This document shows positions 23,900 to 34,488 of a DNA stretch of 64,000 nucleotides, in pieces. The notes beneath the pieces were generated by a model. The model saw only the letters and a list, made by a program, of their open reading frames with translations, searched no databases and was not told the DNA's origin. The stretch comes from Hirundichthys speculiger (taxonomy: Eukaryota; Chordata; Actinopteri; Beloniformes; Exocoetidae): assembly GCA_018398805.1 (NCBI GenBank), contig JAGFBZ010000258.1, positions 4,638,501-4,702,500 on the forward strand, read 5' to 3'. Numbering within the stretch: position 1 is the first letter of the stretch; every line of letters begins with the position of its first letter. The translations under genes and the position numbers were made by a program.

Positions 23900-25010
23900 A
23901 ATTTATGTTACAAATGTAAAAATCGACTCATTTTGTCCCAAATTTGATCAAAACTGTCATTTTGATTTTTTATTGTGGCTGACAGTTTTTCCATTGCAAT
24001 GAAGTCGATTAAGAAATGTTTCCAGAGAGTAATATTAACTGAGTTTTTTATTTTCCATTTTACAAGGATTGTTATTTTGGCAATGATTAAAGCGATAAAG
24101 AGAGTTTTCTTGGAGTTATTGTCCAGGTTGGTCATGGAGGAGTCTCCCAGTAAACAGAGGGAAGGTAATACTGGGATGTTACAGTCCAGAAGTTTGGAGA
24201 GTTTTGATAATATTGATCCAGAATGTTTTAACTGGTGTACATTCCCACATGGCATGAAAGTAGGAGTCAACTGCTTTCTGTGTACAATGTGAGCATATTT
24301 TTGTGTCTTTAAAGCCCATTTTAAACATGTTTTCCCCAGTAAAGTGTTCTCTGTGGATAATTTTATATTGTATGAGTTGTAAATTTGTATTAGCAGCTGA
24401 ATAAAATATATTTTTACAAATTTGGGGCCAGAATTCTTTACTGGGGGTGAGTTCTAAGTCCGGCTCCCATTTGATTGAAGGGACTGAAATTGTACCGTCA
24501 ATTGATGAAATTAGTTTATAAATTTTAGACAAGATTTTTTGGTGGCTAGAGATTCTAGTGAATTCTAGGATCAATAGTGGAAGACTGAGGTTAGGTATTT
24601 TGTTCATTTTAGCCTGTATGGTAGTTTTAACCTGAAGATATTCTAGAAATAGCTTTTTTCCAGTGTTGTATTTCTGCACAAGATGGGCAAATGTGACTAT
24701 AGAATTATTTCATATTTATGATTGAGATGAGTAATGCCCTTTTTAGTCCATGACATGATATTTAGGGGTTTCCGGTTTATTTGAAAGTCAGGATTATTCC
24801 AAATAGGTGTGTATTTACTCGGTAAGATGATAGTATTAGCTATCTGGTTAAAATTTCACCAGGCTGTCAAGGTTGTAGCTATAATTGGGTTTTTAAAACA
24901 GGAATGGCGAGTAATTGAGCAACTTATGACAGGCAAAGGATTTCTTTGCAAAATGATTGTTCTAAGTCCATCCAAGAAGAGTCACACTGCTTAGGATTTA
25001 TCCATTTATA
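23900..25010 (-). pseudogene. L1-like non-LTR retrotransposon, ORF2 C-terminal relic
   Basis: The minus-strand frames 24679..24179 and 24270..23908 encode sequence typical of the region after the L1 reverse transcriptase: LQLIQYKIIHREHFTGENMF, then a C-x2-C motif (CSHC), H-A-M-W-E-C, and further on LGDSS followed by IALIIAK. Further upstream (about 24990-24680) another frame shows W-N-N-P-D-F-Q-I-N, also L1-like. Stops and frame changes show it is dead, and the 5' truncation is typical of LINE copies. Confidence 0.82.
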
Positions 25011-25889
25011 AATATATTGAATTTTGTTTGCAAGGAAAGATGGAAGCACTCAAAGACCTGGGTGTTCACTATCCCAGTACCTGAAAGTAACAAAAAAACA
25101 AATGTTAAAACAGAGTTATTCCTTCAAGAGGAGGACATCTTGCAGAAATCCCACGAAGTGCACAACATTAAATCCTGAAAGAGGAGTAAAACATCCAAAT
25201 GTAACAGCAAATCACCCACATGAAGAACAAAACAGATGCAATGACCCATTAAAAACCTGCAAAACAAGACAAGACAAAACAAAATTAGATACAACAAAAA
25301 ATGAAAAAGTGGTCCTTTGCTTTTTCCTTTTTTTTTTTTTTTAAGGCTACCTCTATCAGTTTCGATTTCATCCTTTGAGATTTGGTGGCTCACAGGTAAT
25401 AAAACAAAGCTGCTTGTCCTTTAAGGTTGTAAGGAAAAAGGTTGTAGCTGCATTATGCAACGCCTGATTTAGAGCAGCAACTTTAACAGTAATCCACATG
25501 ATTAGGATGTTTTTCAGAGCTGAATACAGGGGAAAATATAGAAATTCTCTTCTGGAAAAAAGCGGGACATGACTTATGATCCAAACAGGCAAGTCCTTGC
25601 ATCAAGATGTAGAGGGTGCTTAAAAATTTTATTAAGGTGCTGAATAATAATAATCTAAAACCCCAGACATGAGGATGGATCCAGAATAAAAGTGATGATG
25701 AGCGATGTTAATGGAAGGGCATGAATAAGGAAACCATCGTCTACAGAAAAAAAAGATAATAATAAAACACTGCAGCACATATTAGAGTGAGAAAAAGACT
25801 GACTGGATGTTCCACAGACAAAGTTGTAAAGACAGATTACAGCTGAATTTGCAGGTTGAAATGCACAAATCATATTCGAAGGATAAAGG

Positions 25890-26230
25890 GCCCTTCACAT
25901 TAACATTACTCTCAGTCCAGCTGTGAAACACAGTGGAGGGAGCATCATGGTGTGGTAGTGCAAATCACTATGGGCCCTGATACGTTGTGAGAAGAACAAA
26001 GTCAAAGTTAAAGTATCCAGAAATTTTATGAAGAAGTCAAATATCTGTAACTGAGACATGTTCCAGCACCTCCTGTGACCCTGAACAGGATTGAAGTGAA
26101 GGACAAACCCACTTCACATGAACACTAAAGCTTCATCACTGCAGTGAAGCACAGTGGAGGAAGCATCATGGTTTGAGATTCCAAGCTGCTAAGCTTCCTA
26201 TTGTCCTTGACACAATACTCCTTGAATGAA
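25890..26230 (+). pseudogene. Tc1-like transposase fragments, duplicated
   Basis: Two segments, near 25923 and 26143, each read VKHSGGSIMV, matching the H-G-G-G-S-I-M-V-W block of Tc1-like transposases. They are about 220 bp apart and followed by different sequence, so this is either an old tandem duplication or two degraded copies. Confidence 0.55.
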
Positions 26231-26704
26231 TGGAAAATTGTATCAAAACACTTTGTTGAGAACGTCACTGTAGAGGTCAAATATCTGAAGCTTAACAAAG
26301 TCATTTTCTTGCTTAAGGGTCTGTGAGCAACTATGGATAAGATAAATTATTTTTATACTTCTTCTGTGAAAACCGTACAGCATGTAGACTGCAGTTTATA
26401 GGCTGCCTTTCTAATCTCATTGACCTCCCAAAGTTGCACTTACATCCATATTCATAAAGGGCTTGCCAGCCTGTATAAGCAACATTTAATCTATTACATA
26501 CACACTCATACACCGATGAATGCATCATGGTCAATTTAAGGTTCAAAATCTTGTCCGAGAACAGTTTCATACATGGAGTAGTGTAGCCAGGGTTAAAACG
26601 ATTGACCCGCTGATCGCTATGCTCCAGCTGTTGGCACCTGCTATGGGCTTTGACTGTTAAACCACAGCCATTCATGGGTGCAAGTGCTGCAGATGCTATA
26701 ATGC

Positions 26705-26725
26705 AAAAAAAAAAAAAAAAAAAAA
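26705..26725. repeat. poly-A tract (21 bp)
   Basis: Uninterrupted A tract. No clear retroelement body precedes it. Confidence 0.95.
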
Positions 26726-26820
26726 GTGGAGTAATTTTAAATTCTGGGATTGTAACTCTCTAATTAAACTGACACAGAAAATGAGGATGTTTGGCGTCTC
26801 AGAACTTCTCATGGCACTAC

Positions 26821-26835
26821 GCTGCCCTCTTGTGG
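26821..26835 (-). promoter_or_regulatory. CTCF-like core motif
   Basis: The minus strand reads CCACAAGAGGGCAGC, a full match to the CTCF core consensus (CCASYAGRKGGCRS class with the common CCACNAGAGGGCAGC form). Occupancy is unknown. Confidence 0.5.
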
Positions 26836-27837
26836 CTGAAAATAGTATCATTTTTTTTCTTTTTTTTAACAGTGCTTTTTTTTTTTAAATGTAAAGACTG
26901 ATGTGGCCTGGTTTGGCCGTCTGCTGACTCTGTCCTCTCAGTATCTCAAATGGCTGGCCAGGCAGCAGGATCTATCAGAGCTGCCCTGACAGACCCGTGT
27001 GCTTCAGGACATGTTCCAGTTGATGAACAGTAGAAGTGCATGCTGGGCTCGTTCCTTCACCTGCAGGGAAATCTAAGCATACATGCAAATAAGGGGAATA
27101 TCCTGCAGTCAGGATACACAATAATTCATGGAAAACCCATCAGGCAATAAACAAAGGTTAAGTATAAATTATGTTTAAAAGTTGATCTGTACTTTTTGAT
27201 TATATGTGAGTAAAGGCATGATATGGAAAAATGAACAACAACATTCTAAATCTACAAGCCAGGAGGGTGGTTTGTTTATAACTGATGTAAATAACTTATG
27301 AAGCCTTGCAGATCACCACTTTCACCAACATAACACAAATATTCATTATCACTGAGCTGAGCTTATGCCTCATAAGGCTGCGCTACAGTTGAACAGATAC
27401 CCGTCCCCAGCAGCACGGCATGGGTAACATTAGTCAGTGACAATGAAACAATGAAGCAGCCAGCAGCAGACGCAGGAGCACAACAGCTGGTTACTGGCTG
27501 GACACTGAGACAAATATCAGAAACATCTATTTAGTAGGTATCATAGCATCATCTTCAAGCATTATCAACAAGCTTTTCTTTATGTTCACTGAGCTAAGTA
27601 CTGGTACAAATGCAATATATTCAGACTAAATGGCATTTTTACAAAAACTGATTTAAAAAAAAGATGACATACCTTTATATTTGGATTTGTTTTCTTCCTC
27701 CCTTGTTCCCCATTTTCTGAACTGTGAACCTGAATGTTTGGACCTTTTCGTTTTGAAAACATACCTGGCTTCTGACATTCATCAACCAGCTTTCCTCTTT
27801 CCCTCACGTTACATTCACCTGCCACTTACGCTTCCTT

Positions 27838-28860
27838 TGCACTGGGTTGGACCCCTCTTTTGCCATCAGAATTGGGCTACTTCTTCATGACAGATTTAAC
27901 AAGGTGTTTTTGGTTTTGGTCCATATCAACATGATAGCATCATGCAGTTCCTTCAGATTTGTCGGCCATAACAATCCATGATGCACATCTCCTGTTTTAC
28001 CACATCCCAAAAGGTGCTCTAATGGATTGATATCTGGTGACTGTGGAGGCCCTATGAGTACAGTGAACTCTGTCATTTTCATTAAACCAGTTTGAGATGA
28101 TCATGGTGCATTATCTTGCTGGAAGCAGCCATTAGTAGACGGGTACACTGTGGTCATAAAGGGATGGTCAGCAACAATACTCAGGTAGGCTGTGCTATGT
28201 AAACCATGCTCAATAGATTCTAAGAAGCCCAAAGTGGGCCAAGAAAATATCCCCTACACCAATACACCAGCAGAAGCCTTAACCATTGACACAAGGCAAG
28301 ATGGATCCCTGCTTTTATGTTGTTTTTTAGCTGAAATTGAGACTCATCAGACCAGGCAATGGTTTTTCTATCTTCTACTGTCTAGTTTCAGTGAGCCTGT
28401 GCAATTTCCTGTTCTTAGCTGACACCCAGTGTGGTCTCCTGCTGCTGCAGGCCATCTGCTTCAAGGTTGGATGTGTTTATGCGATTAGAGATGGTCTTCT
28501 CCGTACCTTGGTATGCCCATATTCTTCTGACCTTTGACATCAACAGGGAATTTTCTTCCACACATGTGCCGCTCACTGGATACTTTCTTTTTTTTTTTTA
28601 AATAATACTATATAAACCCTAGAGATGGTTGTGTGTGAAAATCCCAATAGATCAACAGTTTCTGAAACACGAAGATCGGCCCTTCTGGCACCAACAAACC
28701 ACGGCGCATTCAAAGTCCCTTATATCCCTATTCATCGCTCTTCGGGCGCTCAAAGCCAGCATCAGAGAGGCAAACGTTACTTATGCTAGCCCTGCTTGCA
28801 CACCTCAGTGAGCTGTTGCACCACACCGATTGATTTGAATCATGGTTTCAATAAAGAGTC
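27838..28860 (-). pseudogene. Tc1/mariner-like transposase pseudogene, nearly full-length
   Basis: Read on the minus strand, the end encodes PPQSPDINPLEHL, then W-P-T-N-L-K-E-L-H-D-A-I-M and I-W-T-K, the C-terminal catalytic region of Tc1-like DD34E transposases. The start (near 28720-28620) retains the helix-turn-helix region of the family in broken form. Many stops and frameshifts are present, so it cannot encode an enzyme. A second copy of the same family lies at 36.8-37.3 kb. Confidence 0.82.
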
Positions 28861-30533
28861 AGTTGAAACAAAGTTTCAGTTCCATCATTTTAACCAGAGG
28901 CTGTAGTATTCAAAAGCCACAAAGGAAAAAAAAAATGCACGAGTCACTATTTTTTATCAAAGGCATCTTTTTATGCTCCTTATGATGAGAAAATCTAAGT
29001 AATTAATGTTTAAAAAAGTACTAAATCTTACATACGAATACCCACTATATAGCAAATTGAGCATCCTGGACAGAACAAATGGATTCAGGTCTCACATGAC
29101 ACCACATTCACTCATCTTTTTTAGCAGATCCAAAGAGGTGCTGAATGAAAGAGTAGGGTGGAGATTAAGAGGAAGTGACATACTTACAAGAGGGTGAGGA
29201 AACAGCACTGATTAGTTTCAGGATCAGACCAGACTTATGGTCAGTCTACACCCTGTAAAAGACCACCATTGATATTCTGCAGTCTTTTTGCACACACACA
29301 CACACGTGCACGCATGCACGCTCTCAGCTGACTTTTTTTTTCTATCCCTCTAGCTTTCTTTTCCTCAAAAACACACAGAAGCAATCAGAATGTCATGGGA
29401 CAAGAAGCCCCCCAACCCAACTGTCTACATGAATAATGTATTAGTTATCTCTTAAATGCTGCCATACCTTTAAGCACATATGCTATTTTTCCTTTTGTTT
29501 TTTATTTTTTAACCTGAAAACCTAAAATAGTCTGTTTAGGAAGGCAATCCAAACTACACATACATTTTTCCTGATAGGATTCACCATAAAATCTTTCAAT
29601 TACACTGAAGCAAGATAAAATGTGACATTAAATTTAAATGGATCTTTTTCCTGGGGACAGGACTGCATGCAAACTGTCAGACATACAGAAAACTCACTTA
29701 GACATCAATGGCACAAAGAATCATTTTTATTGAAAAATACATTGAAATCATGCATGTCACATTCAAAAGTGTACATTTTGCTTTTCAACAGGAAAACTCT
29801 GCAGGTCAGATGCAGAGGAACCTTTAACAGAGGAGTTGCTCTTTGGATGGTGATTAATACAGCGGTGCAGAAGCATAACCAGTATACCACCACACACACT
29901 TGCTGTTTCATTTAACTTCATGTTTGGGTGAAGCTAAAGTATTTACATCGCCATCGGACAACAAAGACATGAAAACTAAAGACTACTCCAAACTAACCAT
30001 CTACATTATGCTAAAATAGAAAAACAATTAAAAAAAAAAAACATGACAGTTCGTAAAACACATCATTACCTCACTGTTTGGTTTCACATGACAAGTAAAA
30101 AAAAAACATGGATGGAACATCAACATAATAACTGATCACACTGAGATATGAAATGAGCTTAAACCAGGAAAAAAAAAAAGGTGAATGACAATCAGAAATA
30201 ATTAGTAAACAGATATTATTACTAAATTCAACACAAACAAGTACACAATCATTAACTGGTACCTTGACAGAAGGAAATGGAGAGTTGCATTCACAGAGCA
30301 GCATTACTTTCTGGACTTGTAAAGTATCAAACTGTCAAGTATTTTTAATGGATTTACACTGAGAACGCCACTGAAGCATGTTCAGCACCACAAGCGTAGC
30401 AACATTTATATCTGATTTTAAAGCAACTTTACTCAGTCTATACTGAAGCTTAAAATAACTCAAATGTGATTGAACGAGCAGTCTGTAAATGAGTAATGAA
30501 GTTTCTTTTAAAAATTGCAATGACCTGCCATTA

Positions 30534-30547
30534 CCACTAGGTGGCGA
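30534..30547 (+). promoter_or_regulatory. CTCF-like core motif
   Basis: CCACTAGGTGGCGA fits the CTCF core consensus on the plus strand. Confidence 0.45.
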
Positions 30548-31265
30548 ATGTTGCAATATCGATGGAGACAAATTATCAAAATGAAAGAAATAAAGCACTT
30601 ACACCCTGTGCTCCAAAAACAAGTGCAAAAAAAAAAAAAAAAAAACCAACACAATTTTATGTCTAAAATACAAACATTTTCCTCATCAAATGTTTTCTCA
30701 AATTTTAAAGTATTATGTTATCCCTTCCAGTAACAACCATTTGGTTTCCTGAAAGTGGTTACCGCATTGTGTTCACTGATGAGGAAAATGAAAATCTTAA
30801 TGTTTCTTAGTTTGCTAGATTTGATTCCACGACTTGTTGTATAAAGCTGGCATCCAATAATATGTTCGGTAACTGCCATATATTTGTGCATATATTTGTT
30901 TGCCAAAACTTAAAGACAGGGTGGATGATGGATGATGTCACATTTGTTGACGTGCGCCCCACATGAAGGGCTGTGTTTGTATACTGGGTTTTAGGACAGT
31001 GCACTCATAAGGTGGAGAGGAAATCTTGACCGAATGTGACAAAAACGTGTTCTGGGTTAGAAATCACATCGAATCCTTTAATCCTTTTAAGAAAAAAAAG
31101 GATCTCACATACTAATTGCACTGGTGCTGCATTAGAACAAAAGGTGAAAAAAAACAAAAAAGGCATAGGTAGCTAAAACTTGGTTGTGAGACCATATTTC
31201 TCCAACCTAATCGTCTGGTGCATGGTTGTTAAGCACTCCACAGGAAAAAAATAAAAAAACAAAAA

Positions 31266-31297
<32 letters not shown>

Positions 31298-31499
31298 AGT
31301 ACTTTGCAAAAGCCTTAAGCAGGTGTGAAGAAATGCTGTAAAACAAAAATGTTTTCACAAACAATTTATCTGTTTACTTTAATAAATTTACAAAATGTAA
31401 CGTGAGTAAAGAGAAGAAAAATCAAAACCCAGTCAGTATTAAACCCATCCTCCTTTTTTTTTTTATAAGACCAACAGTGATGATGTGGTGTGTGTAATA

Positions 31500-31894
31500 T
31501 GTGTTATGTAATATAATCTGAGTATGTGTGGTGTGGGCGGGGCCTGGACTTGCACCCCACAGACCCCCCAGCCGTGGAGGTCACCAATTCTCATGGGGAT
31601 CCAGTTGGAAACCACCTTGGCGGGCCAGATATCAGAGAACCAGTGCTCCACTGTAGGCAATGCCCCCGCCACAGCAAACCACCCCCTGCAACTACACGCC
31701 ACGGGGCCCAGCCCTCCCACCGCCACAGTCCACCCAAGAGCTCGGCCCCCACGTGAAGCAAATCAGACCACGGGGATGCTGAGGGGGACAGCAGGGAGAT
31801 GGAACTAAACCAGGAACACTGCACCTAGTCTCCAGAACCCCCCCAGGCAGGTCCATGCTGTGGTGCCTCAAGGACCTTGAGCAATACCCTAGTG
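31500..31894. repeat. GC-rich repeat, left part (interrupted by a hAT MITE)
   Basis: A GC-rich block rich in cacccc and ccaccgcc, unlike the AT-rich surroundings. It looks like the left part of an older element whose right part resumes at 32411. Open frames across it on both strands are low-complexity and not accepted as genes. The superfamily is unknown. Confidence 0.45.
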
Positions 31895-32410
31895 CAGTGG
31901 CCCCAACCATTTTTGCACCATGGACCGGTTTAATGTGAGGCAGCGTTGTCACGGACCTGTCTGCAAAATGTGTCACAGATAAATACAACAAAATAAAATG
32001 ATAGAACCAGCATAAAAACTGTGGTATTCTCTAAATATTATAAAAAAAAAAAAAATGTAAATTCACTCTGTATTATGTGCAACTTGGGGAAGTGTTCTCA
32101 TAACAACCAGAACATCTGTAACATCCTCTCCACTCAAACACACTTTCCAAAAACTCATTTTGCCAGCTTGGAGGTTTAAACATATCAAGTGACCGAGACA
32201 CGGGTCTTAAAGTCTTTTCATACGTCAAAAGGAAGTCATAGACGGATGTAATGGAGAGAATATGGTAATTTTTCAAAATAAAACATCATTTAGTATTGGA
32301 TAATAAATCAAATGGTAATAATGGAAGTTATTTATTTTTTTCTCTGTGACCTGGCACCAAACGGCCCACGGACCAGTACCAGGCCAGGGACCGGGGGTTT
32401 GGGACCACTG
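31895..32410. mobile_element. hAT-like MITE, 516 bp
   Basis: Starts CAGTGGCCCCAACC and ends GGTTTGGGACCACTG, imperfect inverted repeats with hAT-type CAG...CTG ends; the sub-terminal sequence also pairs (ccatggaccggt with acggaccagta). The flanks CCCTAGTG and ACCTAGTC share 6 of 8 bases, an aged 8-bp duplication. Confidence 0.78.
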
Positions 32411-32720
32411 ACCTAGTCTACATGAGGTGAGATTTAGGCTGTTTTCTAACTCTCCAATTAGAAAACAGTAGTGCTACTAGTAGCGCTATGTGAACCCCAA
32501 CTAAGTGAATAAGGGCAGGGGATTGCATTAAAGTTGGAGTACAGAAGTGGTTCGGGGGTTGGCAAGGACGACAGCAACACACTGCTGTGTGCAACCCACC
32601 CACCAGAAGGTGCCCCACCACAGAGAGCACCTCCAACCCTACCATATCGCCAGACATCTTGACTAACCAACCACAGATCTTCTATGAAGGTAGGCTGCCT
32701 CAAATCCTTCTGTCTCCTCA
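32411..32720. repeat. GC-rich repeat, right part
   Basis: Continues the composition of 31500-31894 (ccacccaccag, gccccaccacag) after the hAT MITE. Taken as the second half of the split older repeat. Confidence 0.4.
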
Positions 32721-32798
32721 CGTAATCCCAAACAGACTGAATGCTGTCAAAACCAGGGCTCTATGAGGCCACACCATCACTTTCAGGACTTCTTGTCC

Positions 32799-32821
32799 TT
32801 TTTTTTTTTTTTTTTTTTTTT
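32799..32821. repeat. poly-T tract (23 bp)
   Basis: Uninterrupted T tract right of the GC-rich repeat; it could be the poly-A tail of a minus-strand retroelement. Confidence 0.95.
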
Positions 32822-33009
32822 ACATTGAAGATAGTTTCTAATGACACAGGCTATATGTTTTGGTTCATTGTCCCGCTGGTCTGTCTGTATTTCTCAGTGT
32901 TGAGAACAACATTACTGAGATAAATCTGCAACTCTATTTGCTGAAAAGGAGCCCCAAACTTCCAAGGAACTTCCACCATGTTTTACTGTTGCCTGTAGAC
33001 ATGTAAGCT

Positions 33010-33230
33010 CAAGTCCCAACAGAACGCAGATCAGCCGTGGAGTGGCAGCGGTATGCCAGCCGCTTTGAATCGCGGCCATTCAAGTCAATGAGAGTAGTTG
33101 CACCAGAAGCACCCTGCAGCAGTCTAAAAGCATCCCAGAAGCGACCGTCTCCAGGCTGCTTCACCATAGACACGCGCTAAGTCTATCATGGCGCTTGGCT
33201 GTGGTAAGGCCACGACAACTTACACACAGC
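33010..33230. repeat. probable dispersed repeat of unknown class
   Basis: A moderately GC-rich segment (cagccgtggagtggcagcgg, then gaatcgcggccattcaagtc) unlike its AT-rich flanks. It resembles dispersed fish repeats, but the ends are not defined. Confidence 0.3.
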
Positions 33231-33333
33231 ACATCGGGTTGGCAGGAAGTCAGACACAGAAATGGCAGAGAGAATCCAGTGAAAACTCAAAATAAAACAC
33301 CAGGGCACTTTCCGTGCTTTGTAGGACTCCAGC

Positions 33334-33946
33334 TTTATTACTGTACCCTTTTGCTTCACTAAGTTGGCTGACCACTGCGTCTGAGGTGCTCAACGTTGTC
33401 CATATCGTCATGCTTCTTGACAGTACATTTTTGACACCACAGTGAGCTTTGAAATCCGTTGCCTGGGAGAGACTGCTCATTCAGAATAAGCGCCTTATGT
33501 ATCGTTGCTGTGCTCAGTCTTGCCACGATGTATGATCTTCCACAACCTCACCTTGGTGGCAGAGTTCAGCTGTTAATGACTGTGTTTCAACCTACATATG
33601 AAATTAATGGCAATTACTACCTGTTAATGGTAATTAGCACTTCATGAAAGGTCTTTTTTTGAAATGGGTTTGAACCCCTCCCATTAATAGCCATTTCCAC
33701 CAGTGCAGAATGCTCCAAACCAATCCCAGTGGGTCAGGGATGACCCACTCGCTTTATGTGATGACTGATATACGGGAGAGTCCAAGAGATACTATTCAAA
33801 ACAACCAAGACACACGGATGCAGAACTGCTAATAACAACTTGGATCAACAGGCTTTTACTGCAAAGCCTTTTCTACTGCATGCCATTTTGGATTACATTT
33901 GTTTATATTCGTTGCTTGTTGCTCTGCCTACATTTTGCATTTTATT
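33334..33946 (-). terminator. sypl1: candidate sypl1 polyadenylation signals
   Basis: Minus-strand AATAAA hexamers occur at 33941-33946 (about 410 nt after the restored sypl1 stop) and at 33334-33339 (about 1.0 kb after it). Which one is used cannot be told from sequence. Confidence 0.3.
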
Positions 33947-34302
33947 TCTCTGATTGGTTGTCACCATATCCAATGGTGTCCAGAGGCTGTTTCTTCAGTG
34001 TCCATTGGTATTGCCCGCTGGAAATCAAAGGTGAATCCAGAGGAACCAGACTATTTCTTTATATTCTTTGATTTAGCTTTCATTCTGTTCACCCACCTTG
34101 CATTCTTATTTGACAGCATTTCTTTACATCTGCCTATAAGATTTATGCAGTACGATATACATATTGCAAGACTTAGCAAATCCAAGCTTTGTTTGTCCTT
34201 CTCTATCATTTTACATGTATGTATAAAAATGTTAGCATTGTACATTTTCATGAGTGTGTCTGTGAGGTGAAAGTGTGACTTTTTGTGATTAATGTGTCAA
34301 TG

Positions 34303-34488
34303 TTAATGTCTGTTTTGTGTGTGTATATGTGTGATTGTGTATTGCCGTACACATGTTAGACTGGCGCAGGGACCTGTTGCCTTCCAGGTCCTGGTTGGGA
34401 AGAGAACTTCTGGGAGTGCCAGCGAGTCTCTTTGTACACAAACCAGGCGTTTGCCCGCCCACACAAACATGTTGAGGTAGCCAAACAC
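34303..34488 (-). CDS. sypl1: sypl1 coding exon 5 (TM4 and tail) with +1 frameshift
   Basis: Acceptor TTCCAG before 34488. It encodes VFGYLNMFVWAG, the first half of TM4, then runs into an AAA where the family has the AAC of Gly-Asn-Ala-Trp. The open frame then continues off-family to a stop at 34303. The other frame is perfectly conserved (WFVYKETRWHS) and ends with TAA at 34356-34358. This is either an assembly/homopolymer error or a real allele. Confidence 0.85.
   Translation of the reverse strand: MFGYLNMFVWAGKRLVCVQRDSLALPEVLFPTRTWKATGPCASLTCVRQYTITHIHTQNRH

Larger units (their letters stand above)
21761..33300. other. intergenic region atxn7l1-sypl1 (no cdhr3 seen)
   Basis: About 11.5 kb between the atxn7l1 promoter and the probable sypl1 3' UTR. 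It holds an L1-like LINE relic (23.9-25.0 kb), Tc1-like relics (25.9-26.2 and 27.8-28.9 kb), a GC-rich repeat split by a hAT MITE (31.5-32.7 kb) and homopolymers. I found no cadherin-type exon. From 21.8-23.8, 26.3-27.8 and 28.9-31.4 kb I see only AT-rich DNA without a clear feature. Confidence 0.6.

Noticed and set aside
31463..31991. Overlapping frames of 76-99 codons in a GC-rich block
   Set aside because: GC-rich repeat translated in several frames on both strands, with no recognisable domain.
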